Part shown: positions 22,461-35,838 of the stretch, piece by piece
Numbering within the stretch: position 1 is the stretch's first letter
Layout: each line of letters starts with the position of its first letter
Source of the DNA: Phoenix dactylifera
Taxonomy: Eukaryota; Streptophyta; Magnoliopsida; Arecales; Arecaceae
Length of the DNA: 64,000 nucleotides
Assembly: GCF_009389715.1 (NCBI RefSeq)
Contig: NC_052404.1
Coordinates: 2,906,738-2,970,737, forward strand
Direction of reading: 5' to 3'
Notes under the pieces: model-generated
Seen by the model: the letters and a program-made list of their open reading frames with translations, nothing else
The model's database searches: none
What the model was told of the DNA's origin: nothing
Program-made: the position numbers and the translations under genes

Positions 22461-23095
22461 ATAGCAAGAAAAATTGAAGGCCCCTACTCCACAATTGCAC
22501 TGTCTTATGTGATTCATTTCACATGGGAGCTCCTTAACACGTTAAAATCAACTTTGATAGTATTGTGATGGATGACTATATCGGTGATGATGTCGGATTT
22601 GTAATTTGAGGATACAATTTTTCCTTCATTGCGATAGATGACACCCATCTATATAATATTTCTGTGTTGTTGGCTGAGTTGAGAGGGGCATAAGAAGGAT
22701 CGGTCTATCTAAGCTCTATGTTGATGGACAGAAAAAATTGTGCTGGAAGGAGACTTCAAGACTGTAGTTAGTTGGATATCATAGCACATGATCCAGATTG
22801 AGGATGCCCATTTTCTTCTATTCGATGTCTGGAGGATTGTTTCATCTTTGGCATTAAAACTTTGAGATACATACATCTTTTAAGAGGCTAACAATGCTGC
22901 GGACTAAATGGTCTTATATATTGCTCAGCATGCAAGATATGTGATCCGATACTCCTTGGCAACCATCCCTTTACACTTCCATGATCCTTTTCATTCAGAT
23001 TTGCTGATTGTATTTATTTTAGGGCTATGTAAATTACTGTCAAACCAAAAAGAGATCTGATTTCAATATCTTGCCACGAGCAAGTCCAATAAGGG
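22461..23095. other. Intergenic, no gene recognised
   Basis: Ordinary AT-leaning sequence between the minisatellite and the next tandem array. Fragmentary frames near 22600-22900 might be further decayed transposon sequence, but no family motif could be recognised. Confidence 0.4.
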
Positions 23096-23109
23096 TTAGG
23101 CCTTCCCTT

Positions 23110-23417
23110 ATCTATCAAATTAAACCCGATGTTAATGAGCTCAAAATCTGGGCATGAATCCTAAATCGCAAACCGAAAATCTAACCCATTTGGTTGTTAG
23201 CCCAAGAACAGAAATAATTGTGACCAAACCATATCCTAATCTATCAAATTAAAACCGATGTTAATGAGCTCAAAATCTGGGCATGAATCCTAAATTGCAG
23301 AACGGAAATCTAACCCATTTGGTTGTTAGTCCAAGAACAGAAACAATTGTGACCAAACCATACCCTAATTTATTAAATTAAACCTGATGTTAATGAGCTC
23401 AAAATCTGAGCATGAGC
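23110..23417 (+). repeat. 129-bp tandem repeat, 2.4 copies, upstream of the THUMP gene
   Basis: The phrase ATCTATCAAATTAAACCCGA starts at 23110, recurs at 23239 and again (as ATTTATTAAATTAAACCTGA) at 23368, giving an exact 129-base period. Units share ATGTTAATGAGCTCAAAATC, CATTTGGTTGTTAG and AACAATTGTGACCAAACCAT. The array ends about 215 bases before the THUMP gene ATG, within its expected proximal promoter. Confidence 0.88.
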
Positions 23418-23631
23418 CCAGTCCAAACTTGACCCAAATAATGGATCTGACTCGCACCTCTTGCAGCCCTAGCGGCATCAAGCCACGCCTCCTGGGTCGC
23501 AGAACACCGGAAACCCCCCAAAGCCCTCCGACTCGCCCACTCTCTCCTCTCCATCCTCCGTCCTTGCGGCTCGCTTCGCTTCTTTCCATCGTCCTCCAAG
23601 CTCCCAGCGAAAGAACCAAGGCAAGCCCTCG

Positions 23632-26600
23632 ATGGCCGCCGAGAACAAACCCAACTCCATCTTCAACAACAGCAAGGGCAGGAAGAGGAAATATCTGCCC
23701 CACGGCGTAAAGCTCTCTTCTTCTCCGTCTTTCCATGCAATGTTAGAAATTAGATGTTTTTATCTATCTATTTGAAGCTGATTCAGTGTTACTTCTGTTG
23801 GTTTGGTTGGATGGTGTGATAGAAACCTGTGAGGAAGGGGTCGTATCCATTGCGTCCCGGAGTGCTGGGTTTCTTCCTTACCTGCGACGGGGGAAGGGAG
23901 CGCCAGGCCACCAATGAAGCCCTCAATCTTCTCGAGACCGTATGTCCTTTGTACTTACTTTCTTTCCCTTCGTTCTTTCTAAAGTTGCTCAAGATAGGCT
24001 TCAAGTCTCCATCTTTCTTTCTTATTTGTATGCTTTTGGATTGGGTTTGTGTGCTCGAACCCTTGTTAGTTACTGGTCCTGATGAGGCGATCTCCTTTTG
24101 GAATGATTCTCTTGTTTGTATTTATAAGCTCAAAATCCAATCTTTATCGTCTATCTATTTGTTCTTGGACTTTTTTTTTTTGGAATGTTTCGTACTGCAT
24201 GATTTGGTTTGAATTCCGAAAGGTTTGCTTTATTCATGCTGTCTTGATTCTGTCTTCACATCCCACTGTGCTGCAGCTGTTCTGTTCTTATGCATTGCTT
24301 GTGGGTTTTATCTTTCGATTTTGTTTTTAAGCTGCTGCTGTCCTGCACCATGGGTTTTGTCTTTTTATACATGATTTTTTTTTTCTTGTTTACCTTTGAG
24401 AGATAACATTCTGGTTTTTTCATTCCTGAAGAATAAATTCTTCTAGTTCTGATCTCTTTCTTATTCTGGAAAATGAGTCAATTTTTAACCCATTTAATTG
24501 TCAAAAATAATTTTCTGTCACACTTTTTAAAGCTTCTTTAAGTGACTTTGACATTCCTCTTAATTGATAACATACTAATCTTCTGCTTTAAAGAGCTCCT
24601 TCGCTAACAAATTTTTAACTTATCCATTATGTAATAATGCTTTTGAAGCAAAAGGGCTGGGAGCCTGTGAATTTGCATCTATATGATGCAAGATGGCTAC
24701 AGTGGGATGATGGAAGACTGGCCTGAATTGAGCTTTACAATTATATTTTGGAACTTCACCTACTACTTAGTAGAGGCAGGAAGGAAATCTAGCATGGAGA
24801 AAGTCATAGCATCTTGGCTATATGATCATGTACAATCTACCACAATGAGAATTATATTTGCCAATTCATTCATTGCAGCTAGTCACTCATTCTCCATGTA
24901 TCCATAACCAAAAGAACAAGCCTAGTCCCACTTATTTGATGTGGTGTTGTTGAGTCATTCTCTGCCTTTATATTTCTAGATACATGATTATAATTAATTT
25001 ACAATCTATATTCACCTGTGGCTTGTGACCTGTGGTACCTGGATTGTTCTACAAACTTGGCGTCTTCATCCTACTCATTGCTTCTTAAATACAGACATGA
25101 GAGGCTGCACAGGTAGTCTGGTCATTTTTGAGTTCTTATTGACTTAATCAGTTCTGCTCCTTCACAGTCACATGTTGGAGTTTGAATGAATTTACGTGGG
25201 CAAAAATAGCATGCTTCTTAAAAAGTTGGAGGTTTCTTAAAAACATGTCAGGCATTAGAAAATTCAAGATGAGAGGCACCGATCGGAAAATTTGTGGAAG
25301 CATGTGCATTGAAAAAAACAGGAATTTACATACTCTCATAAAGTCCATGTATACTAATAGAAAATCCATGAACTAATCTGTAAAAGTAGTCAAGCAGTTG
25401 GAGTGCTTTTAATAGTATTGGAAAAATTAAATAAAAAAGATTATTCAAAAATTAATATTGGAAAATTTTAATAAAACAGAATGTTCAAAAAATATTCTGT
25501 AATTTATAGGATTTGTAGCAACTTTTTTTTGGGACACAGCTAGGCACTTATTTGAGAAGGTAAAACACATGGTCAGCAGCATACAGGTAGATCCTTTGTG
25601 TATAGTAAACAGAATCTTCATTTGTTCTAATTTGGCTGTTCTTCAGTCAGTAATTATCAATATTTGTAAGTTTATTAAAATACTCTGAGCATATTCATCT
25701 AACCTTTCCTATCATATCTTGGCAATCATTTCATATAGGATAACTGCATCTTTGTCCATGTGTCAAGATAAGATGGTTGCATCAGCACATTTGAAACTCT
25801 GAGAGTTGTGTTTGGGAATCCCTAGTGGGATTAATTTATGCTGTGAATTAGCTGCTATGGCACCACATCAATATAAGTTTTGGGCGCTAATGTGAGCGCT
25901 GTCCCTTTTAATCTAAGCTTAGACAAATATTTGGTTTTATTAGTAATATCTTACATTACATGCTTTGTAAGAGAAGAAGTAATTTTAAATCACCCCCCAG
26001 TTCCATCATTTGAAGCCTGAGGTGATTTGCTTTGCTAGCAGCCCCTGCCATTACTGTCTCTAGAGAATGTTCTTTGTCTTCATACTAACTTTGTAATGAA
26101 AAAATTCATTTATGAGTGGATTCTACTCCTTTTCTTCACTCTTTTTTATTTGTTTGTCTTTGCTTTACTTTTTATAAATTGTGTTAATTAAACATACAAA
26201 ATGGCTGTGACAAGCAAATATTTTCATTCTTGTGTAAGCCCCTCCTTTTTTTTGATGTGCAGTTTTATGAAGAGCTCGTGAATGGGAAAGATTCAAGTGC
26301 AAAATGTAGGACTGTTTCCAGCAAACCATTGAATAAAATAATTAAATTTAAGGACTCTGATTCTTCCAGTGATGAAGATGAGGCTTCTCCTCATGGGGAG
26401 GAGTCTGATACTGTGAAAAATGCAGTAGAAAGTGAGGACACACCTTCAAAGGAGCAGCAAGAAGATGTGGCTCCTTGCAAGGAGGAATTGGATACTGAGA
26501 AACATGCAGAAAATGAGGAATTACCATCAAAGAAACAGCGCCTAGAAACTGATACATTAAAATGTGCCCATACAGAATCTGACAAATCTAATGATAAACC

Positions 26601-27984
26601 AATTGACGAGTTAATTGAAGATGAGCTCCAAGAGTTGGGAGATAGAAACAAGGTTGGCTTAATTATGGAAAATTTAGAATTGTAATGCTATGAACTAATT
26701 TGCTATATTACTTGGGAAGATCAAACAGAAATCGTGATGGCCTAATTTAGTTTTTTTTTTAATTTTTTCTAGCTTGCGAATTATTGTTATAACTGCACCA
26801 GTAATATGCATATTAATTATGTTGATTTCTTTTTGATTTTTTTATTATGCTCCGTTGTATGCTGATTAGCATATGCAATTTTCGTTTATAGCATCATGGG
26901 GTAATAATCATTTCAAGCAAATATTAAATTATTGTCATTTTGTTACCATAATGCTGTATAGTCTTTGCCTTTCCTCCTGCACTTGTTTTGTTGCTGCATG
27001 ACTTATGATATTGTACACTTCACATATACGATAGCTGACTTGAGTTTGATGGCAAATGTGTTTTCCTCCGCCTACTGGTCTTTTTTTAATTATGCATTGC
27101 ACTTCTCATTCTTAGGGACACCAATCAGAAGAGCCAACTACTTGTGCATTGCATAGTTCTGCCGTATTAATTACAAAGATAACTGTTGGAATGTTTTTAA
27201 TTGAAGATGTCGAATATCAGTTTTACTAATTTCTTAGACATGGACATAATGGAATCATTGGACCCTAACTGCAACAGCTTTCATATTTGCTATACTAACC
27301 AACCTTGCATAGTGGAATTGCAGTCTTCCAAGTTTCAGGGCTTTTTTGGTCTAATTATACTTCACTAGATCTTAGCACTTGTGGTGCATGTGCTTGTTCT
27401 GCAGATGGTGTCCAAGGCCGTGCATGGCTATCGAACGGCACTATAGGCTTATGCATCATTATTATAGAAATGTTATCCTTATTAGAGATACTTGGTGGTA
27501 CATATACTGCATTGAATTATACTGTATTTGCTTTTGTTGTCATCACATGCTCTTTCTAGAAGCTTGTCTCTGCTGTAATCACATTTGTAAGGTGTTTTCC
27601 CCTTAATAGAAATATCATTGCAGCCTTTTGAATCCCATCCAAGTTCAATGCCCCCAAGTTTTGCAAATTGTCATTTTCTGGACTTTGTTGCCAGAATAAT
27701 TCAATTATTTTGGTCATTACTTGAATTGTTGAATATCCTCATTAATCATTACATTGCTGAGATTACGTTGTTTTCTTTCCCAGCTAGTCTATAGAGTTAG
27801 CCATATGGCTGCAGACATAAGCAAAAGCACAGGCTCTGTGTGGTTGCTGGATGATAGAATTTTTGTGGTCTTTTGATATTTATCCTCTTCTCTTCCATAA
27901 TTAGCTAAATAGCATCCCTTTTTATTGTTTGCTACGTGCCGGTTGCATTATTTGGTTTATATTTCCCTTCTTCAGTCATATCTG

Positions 27985-28050
<66 letters not shown>

Positions 28051-31000
28051 GAGAAGAAAGATGGTGGTTTGGCCATTGATTCGTTTCATGAGATGATAAA
28101 CAAGGTCCAAGCGAGCAGAACATGAAAGGATCTCGAAACAAAAAATCATCAGAATTACTGGAAACAAAGTGATTTAAAGAAACTAATTTATTTTTCCAAC
28201 TTAGGTGAAGCAAAATGATCACAGCTTAACCAGAAAAATTCAAAATTTTGATGATTTCGGTCAGATTTGCGTCTGATTCCTGGAAAACTTTCGTATTTCT
28301 CTCTTTCTTGATTCTTCACCAGATAGCAATGAGTATGGGTCTCCAACGGCTTGCAGCTTTCTGCATTTACTCCAGCAAGATGCAGGTGTTCCTGGCCTAT
28401 GTCCAATCCTTTCTTTTTTTTTTGAAAGAAATTGTTACTGACACTAGCAAATCTGCTGTTAATGAATAAATAAAGACCATTCTCTTGGCCTGTTCTAGCT
28501 AGAGGACAAATATTTTGGAGAGGTCCATTTCTTTTAGTTAGATTATCCGCAGTCAACAAGCTCGCTTAAGTGGCCTGCCAAGAGAGGATTTTGACTTTCT
28601 CAGGAGCAGCAGATCTCCATATGCAAGGAAAAACAGCAATGATGGTTCTGCCAAAATTAAGAAATCTGTAAAAAGAATTGACTGAGAAATTACTAACAGT
28701 TTCCCATCACCATACGACATCATCCGTCTCATTTCTAGGACTAGTATAAATTTTATATGCATCAGATTAACAAGCTCCATGTCTTGATCTGTAACTGATT
28801 CTAAAATTTGAACTGAAGCTTCTTGAAAACATTCTGGAGCATGTGCAATATGGCCAATTATTAGCTGGTTTGAGAACAGTCAGTCAAGCCTAGATTCCTA
28901 CTCACTGTCTGTGAACAGTTGCCTTGACACTTGCTTGGATAATGCAGAGTGGCTGCTGCTTTGCTCCTATAAAACCACTGATAAAAAGATCGGTTTCATC
29001 TCTTCACAAAAAAAACACTATAGTTCATGTGTTTACTGATTACAAATTGAACAGACCTATAAAAAGAATGGACTTTATTTTATGCTTTTTCTTTAATGTA
29101 CATATGAATAAGCTTTATTAAAAGGTATGTCTTATGTGCCAACTCTAAATTATGTATTTGTCGAGTGGATGACTTTTTAAGAAACTGATACATTGGAACG
29201 ATCAATTAATAAAAAAAATTCTTTTTTATTTCTGACTGGAAATATTAACAAACACTTTTTGCTTATAGTTATGATTATGCTAGAGGCCATTTTTTCTTGG
29301 TCATCTGTAGATAGCTACTTGCGACTGTCCAGTGAAAGCATTGCAATTTGCTACTTAGCTCATTTTCATTGTGAAAGCATGAGCGAATTTTAACCACTTA
29401 ATGCTAGTGTTGCCTTATAAAATAAAATTTTAATTTGCATATAGTAACCTAGAGGGATAAATTACCCTACGTATTTATGCTGATTTTTGTTAAACATGTT
29501 GATTGCATAGTTTCTAATCATATATTACATAATTGAGGCTACATTACTGTATTTAGAATTAACAGCGTAAATAACCTGAAAAATAATGTTATAATCTGCA
29601 TGGGGCATGGATCCATCTTGACATGTTAACACGTTAGGTGCTGTACACTTTGCTAATATTGTGGGAAGCTTATATTCACCTAGATTGCAGGGAACTTGAG
29701 CTACCATTTTCTTATCTTTTATTTCATGTAGAACTGATTTTTACTATGATTAATCTATCAATTGAGCTTCTAAATCCTCGAGGAAAAAAGCTAAACCAAA
29801 AAAAGATACACGTTGTTGCTCAAGTATCTTATTAGGGAGGATTTGCTCCAGAATCCGCTATTGCAGTGCAACTATTTTTCATGGGATAGGCTCTTCGTGA
29901 TACACTGAAAATGCTTGATGAAGGGCTGAAAAATAAAACTGTTTCATGTGTTGTCTCATGGGGAATTTTCCTTGGTAGCGTCTTAAAAGCTTTTGATAGG
30001 GGTGGTTTGATAATCAGATAACAATTGAGACGAACCCTGCTTGATCAGACCCTGCTTCATCTCCAACCATTAAAGCTACTAGTGTTCTAGCTATTTAATG
30101 GGTTTCTATGCCTATTTCACTTCTGAATTTCTCATAAAAATTAGTTAAACTTCTTATTTAGCATCAGTTACATGATTCTTGCTTAGTCATTCTTTTTTTA
30201 TTTTTATTTACTTAAATATTTTACGGTTTAATAATCATCATTGAACTAAGACTTTTCCATCAAAACAGAGGCATTTTGTGAGTCTTGAGTCAGGTTGTAA
30301 TGGTGTTGTGTTCATTCAAATGCATAAACGAGGTGGAGACCCTGGTCCTGTGGACATAGTACATCACATGATGAGTTCAGCTGCTTCAACAAGGAAACAT
30401 ATGTCAAGGTTCAAATCTGTGCCACTCTTTTCTCTATCCAAATAAGAAGAAATCTTATACATTTATTTTACTTGCTCCCAAAGTCGAGAGAGATTCATAG
30501 CTCATGATTTCTCTGAGTTCAATTTTGTCATGTAGGTTTATATTAAGAGTTTTACCAGCTGAGGTGACATGTTATGCATCAGAAGAGGAAATAAAAAATG
30601 CAATTAAACCACTTATCGAACAATATTTTCCAAGTGAAGCTTCCACTCCAAGCAAGGTACACTTAAATCCTGAAATTCTCATTCTTGTAGTCTTTGACCC
30701 AAGGAGAAGAGCTAACTCTTATCAATTTTGTGTGGATATTTTTGAGTAAGATGACACTTTTTCCCAAAAGATCACCAAAACCGCAAGGAGTCCATTCTTT
30801 TTTAAAAATCTGACCTTCTGTTCTAGATGAGTTGTTTCTAAGATATTAGAGTAAGGTTTATTTGTCTTGTGTGGCTCAACTATTTACAACTTATTCTAGT
30901 TCCAAGATGCTACTATAAAATATTGTCAGTACCTTCAAATCAGAATTCCAATAATACATTTGGTCATAGAGGATGTTGAAATTAATGATGCTAAGGATAA

Positions 31001-34000
31001 TGTAGGCTGAAACCGCATCTCTTGCAGTCATAAGACCCTTGGGAGACCTCCAGATCATCCTTAGCCCAGCTAAAGGGAGAATACAATGAGACACTTAACT
31101 CAAAAGTGTCCAAAGGTTTTAACATTTTATAAAATTAGGTCAAGTTCCAGTGTTAGGTGCTGTCCAGTGCATACCAGTCCAGAAAGTCGCCCTAATCAGC
31201 ACAGATTGAATTTGAAGCTCAAACCATGTCCATAATGTCGAGCATCAAGTACTCTTTGCGGCACCACTTGAATCAACTTGATTGTAGCTCAAATGATGAA
31301 GATATGGTCAAAATACTGAAGCAGTGTCAGTGCAATCTAGAACTAGAAATCCGATGGCAAGGTCTACGCTGTCAGATATCCGACAGCAGTATCCATGCTG
31401 TCCAACCTATTTTTGACAGCAGTAACCTTGCTGTCAGATCCAAAATTAGCCCCAAAATCCCTAAAGTCATCACAGTTTGGGTCTGTGTCAAACTAGAAGG
31501 ATCTATGGCGGTTAATGCGTTGTCAGACTGAATCGAGAGGCAGAAACCCTGCCATCAAATTATTTTTGGCGTCCAGAATGCTTCTAAGGACGAGGAATTG
31601 TTCTAGATTCCCAAATTTACAAGCTATTCAAGTCCTAATTGAACTCTATGAGTACTTGTCTTTGTTAATGTAAGGGATCCTAGAGCCCATAAATACCCCC
31701 ATGTACTCGGTTTTTTTTGCATCGAAGAAAGCTTCCCTCTTGAGTACGCGTGAACTCATGGTTGCTCTTAAGTTTTTTTTCTTTTTTTTTTGCATTGGGC
31801 ATTCTGCGCAAGCGTTGGTGGATTCCAGAGATTGGCAGTGGCATATTGGTGGATTCTGGCAGGTGGTGGTCTTCTTCAAAGGAGCCTTCATGGATTCCGG
31901 GCGATGACAAGTGCCTTCAATAGTAAAGAAGCTACTAGTCATCCCTGTGTAGCCTTTAGTTTACTTAAATATCGTTCGATTTGAGATTTTAAATTCATAT
32001 ATGCTTTCTTACTTCTAGGATTAGTTTCATTTCTTGCTTAGAATAGTTTAGTCTTCCACTTTCATGCTAGGCCTCGCAGCCTATGCCAGATAACCAAGGT
32101 CTCTTGAGGAACATACTAACGGATATTTTGAGTCACAAGAGTAGTTATGCTACTTTAAGATCTGGAAGATACCTTTTATAATAGCATCTAGAGTGGCATC
32201 GATGTCAGAATCAGTTATTTTAGGGAGGTTGATTCTTAGCTTGGAGAGAATTTATGATAAATTTTATTGGTTGACATGAAGTAAGATAAAGAACACTCTT
32301 TCTAGGTTTGAAGAATGACGAAAGTGCCCAATCACATATGCTAGATTCCTTGGACATAGTATAAAAATTACAACTTATAATGTTTAATAGACGATGAGCT
32401 GGAGCATTATTTGAGACCATTCTACTCTTTGTGATTCTTATCACCCTTGGTGGAGGGTGACAATTTAGGGTTCCTCATGCTCTGAGGAATTTTCCCAAAT
32501 GTTTTTTCTACCTCTGAGCACATAAATGAAGTGTTTTTGGCCCTCATTTTGCTAAGGCATGAAGCAGACTGTGCCTTCAAAAGTTGTATGCTTTTAGAAA
32601 ACTCATCTGTTGGAGCTATAATATTTCCTGTTTTGGAAGTTGTTGTTGGATTGCATTGCATGCTGCGGGATTGGAATTTTGGATCTTGTTCCCAAATTAC
32701 TTTCTTGGCTGATTAAAGATAGATACCAATCTGTGCAGCTGAGAGGATTATAAAAAGGACAATAAACAAATTTAATCTTGTCTTCTCTGCTCCTCCAAGA
32801 AAGTCAAATCCTTACTTAACCAGTGTCTTCATTGGAGCATATTTTTCATTGTTTAGCGAAGCTTTTGGGATTGCTTGCTTGACTTTTCTGGAACTATTGG
32901 CAGCTTGGCTTCAGATAAAGTCAAGAAACCTGCCTTAGAAAAGTTACAGGCTTGGTTTGATAAGGAGAATGCACACTAAAAGGAAATCTGAAGAGCATAA
33001 TTGATTGGACTGTTGATGTAATGTCCCTTGGGAACTGTGTAATTTGTTGGCAAAAATCAGAGATATTGCTTCTTGCATTTATAATAGTCGGCTCTCTGTT
33101 TCACAACAATAATTTGCAGACTGTTGATGCAAAGAGGGGGTTAAGAGGGGATTTATTTTTTGGATCATAATATCATTTGCTCTCTAGTCTTTAATAGAAT
33201 TAGTATTTTCTATTTCTACATTCGTTTCTGACTTAATGAACTATGACTTGTGCCTTGCTGATTAGCAGGAAAAGGAAAAAAACATCAAGATGTTTCTTCA
33301 GACCTAATTAAACTTTATGTATGCAGTACTTTCTTGAAAGCATAAAGAAATTGCTATATGAGTGATGTGTTGGTAAAACTTGTTTTTATCTTCAAGTTTG
33401 TTGTGGAACTTAGGCAATAACTAGTTTAATTTCTCAAAGTGCCTTGAGGTTCTCTTGGTCACTTAAACCCCCATCATGTGTTTTGGGGTGAGGGACTGGA
33501 GGTAGGGTTGCTTAATTATCCATTATGGATGTTTTAATGTATCTTGGCCTCCATTTGTTTCTTGATTGTGACAATGTTCAGGTGGCCTTAGTGTTGAATG
33601 GAAAATAATAAACTGAACTGGTGACAGTCCGCCTTAGTGATGAACTTAGTCCCCAAGGGAAACTCCTTGAATCAGGCATATAAATGTTGAACGAAGATGA
33701 GCAAGAGATGAACTTTTAAAATAGTCTCTGTCTCATTTGATCTCCCAGGGGTTAATTTGTTCGATCACAACCACTAATTAGTTAAGGATGATCAGGTGAA
33801 CAAAAAAAATTTGAAATAGTAAAAGCACTCCATACATAAGTGCAGATTTATGTCGATTTCAAATGCTAATACAAGTGCTTGGTTTCTCCTCCACTTCTGA
33901 TGCCATTAAGCGGTCATACTTTGTCCAACCATAGTGTTGTTGGGCAGAGGCTGCAACCTTAATTTTTAGCTTCAAGTTCTTTTTTAGTTTTCCTTATGTT

Positions 34001-35838
34001 GCAAATGATGAGTACTGTGGTATCTTTGAACTCTTTATCTCTAGGGAACATTTTATGCATTCCTCCATTTTTGTTGCTAGAGATCATAGAATGCAAGTTG
34101 TTAGGGAAAACTCCTCTAATCCTTTCATGCATGCAGTTTGCAGTATTGTATGAAGCACGTGCTAATACAGGTATTGAGAGGATGGCCATCATAAATGCAG
34201 TAGCAAAGTCAGTTCCCCAGCCACATAAGGTGGATCTCAGCAATCCAGATAAGACCATCATTGTCCAGATTGTCAAGGTAAATAGGACATTGCCTTCGAT
34301 TATGCGTGAATATCTTATTTCTTTCCATTGTAATTGTAAAAGAAAAAAAGCAGATATTGTTGTTTAATCAGAAAGCAGCTGCAATTTCCAATGAGTCTGC
34401 AGTCCAGAATAACCCTCCTCAACTGTCTATATTTAATTTGTTCTGCATGTTTTATTACCTCAAGGAACTTTCCCTTTGAACTTTCAAAATTTTCACTGGA
34501 GTTGCATACTAATCAGAATTTCTGGTTGGCCAACTCACTAGAAATTTATGTTTCAGAAAACCTTTTTCTATACTAATCAGAGAACTGCATTCTTGGATAG
34601 GAGTTGTTTCCTTAATATGCTTTTGGATCTGGGGACAGTTCTGTACTATTGTTTTGGTATAGGCAAAATGTGAGCCTTAAATGAGTAAGGTGTCTATCAA
34701 AAAATACAGCTACACAAGCACCCCAGGAAAAATTTAGATGTTTTTTGGCCATGAGTTTTTTTGTTGATGTGATTTGTCAAATATACTTCCACTTTCAGTT
34801 GATGTGCTTGTTTCCTTCTGCAAAACATTTTATGTAGGGAGAGAATCAAGAGGGTGTATTATTACTGGAGAAGAGGGTACCTATAAAGGTGTCTTCTATT
34901 TGCACTCCAAATCTTTATCAATGAATTCCTTGTGCTTGTCTTACCAAAGTTTTGGCTGAAATTATGAAGATGAAACTTTAATGAAGGAATATTTGATTTG
35001 CCATTCTTTTCTTATAAAGAAATCAAGGTCACCACATTGTGCTTGGAAGTGGTTGGATGTAGGTGGCATTATACAGCGGAATGTGCATATTATTAATATG
35101 GAAGCTTGACTATAGCTTGAAAGAATCTTTATTAGTTAAAAATTCCGAGATGCCTCTTTGCCCAGCTAATTCCGTCCCATAAAGTAGAAATATTTTGTCA
35201 TTGATTTCAATGATTTTATTCACCCTTCTAAGTATATCAATTAATGAAATTTACATGTTTTTGCAAGAATATCGTATTCCAATGTTGCTAACAATATTAA
35301 CATTAGATGAAGGAAAATTTCTATACTTCTTGAATCACAAATAATTGGTTATTGGTAGCTTAAATATGTGCTGCACTTCCACTGATGAGTTAAAATGTAA
35401 CCTAAAAAATGTCTATAAGGAAGCCACCAAATGTATCTTGGAACCTATATATTAAGTATAAACATTTGCATACCATAAAGAAATGTGATACTGCAAAGTG
35501 GGTTTCATAGTTCATAAATCGTGTATGAGACTATCCTGTGGTGCTTCTCCATGGGGGCGTTTCATATTGTCAGGTGTAAACATCAGCAGATAAGCCTTGA
35601 TCAACTGCATGGCAAGCTGGTTTTGATTATTCCCTTCATATTTAGAACAGATTAAATTGAAATTCTCTAATACTTGACAATCATATATTATCATTTATAT
35701 ATCTTTTTTTTCCTGGGATCATGAATAATCTTATACGTTGCAAAATGTATGCAGACTATTTGCTTGGTTGGGGTGGTTGAAAGGTATAAGGAGCTTTCCA
35801 AGTACAACCTAAGGCAACTGACATCGCCACAACAATAG
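23632..35838 (+). CDS. THUMPD1: THUMP domain protein 1 homolog (Tan1-like), 7 exons, 355 aa
   Basis: Predicted RNA-binding adaptor for N4-acetylcytidine formation in tRNA. Yeast Tan1 and human THUMPD1 partner with the acetyltransferase Kre33/NAT10 to modify C12 of Leu and Ser tRNAs. Exons: 23632-23706, 23823-23939, 26263-26652, 30269-30408, 30536-30656, 34137-34277, 35755-35838, totalling 1068 nt in continuous frame with GT-AG introns. The N-terminus is basic (GRKRKYLPHG), followed by the family signature PGVLGFFLTCDGGRERQATNEA (positions about 38-59; key residues TCDGGRE). Exon 3 encodes an acidic, serine-rich linker (KDSDSSSDEDE). Exons 4-7 encode the THUMP region: HFVSLESGCNGVVFIQ, SRFILRVLP, FAVLYEARANTGI, NPDKTIIVQIVK and VGVVERYKEL. 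The stop is TAG at 35836-35838. Introns 3 and 5 exceed 3 kb and hold repeats. Length agrees with THUMPD1 (about 350 aa). Confidence 0.93.
27985..28050 (+). repeat. (CT)n microsatellite in THUMP gene intron 3
   Basis: Mostly pure CT dinucleotides with two TTT interruptions, about 33 units. It generates spurious Leu-Ser and Arg-Glu frames on the two strands. Confidence 0.9.
29711..30030 (+). pseudogene. Unidentified decayed coding remnant in THUMP gene intron 3
   Basis: One + frame reads protein-like across two in-frame stops: LSIELLNPRGKKLNQKKIHV, then a TAG, GGFAPESAIAVQLFFMG, another TAG, and ALRDTLKMLDEGLKNKTVS continuing to LKAFDR. The composition is unlike surrounding intron translations. 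I do not recognise the family; it could be a retro-copy or a transposon fragment. It could also be chance, since only about 100 codons are involved. Confidence 0.3.
31151..31990 (+). repeat. Possible LTR-like or nested repeat segment in THUMP gene intron 5
   Basis: The region is more GC-balanced than the surrounding intron. It starts TGTTAGGTGCTGTCCAGTGC and contains repeated GACAGCAGTA and TGCTGTC(A/C) words near 31365-31440. It also has a TATA-like CCCATAAATACCCCC near 31686, as an LTR promoter would. No paired copy or target duplication could be found, so it may simply be unclassified repetitive DNA. Confidence 0.25.

Noticed and set aside
27932..28222. Arg-Glu-rich frames on the - strand
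   Set aside because: They are translations of the (CT)n microsatellite in the THUMP gene intron.
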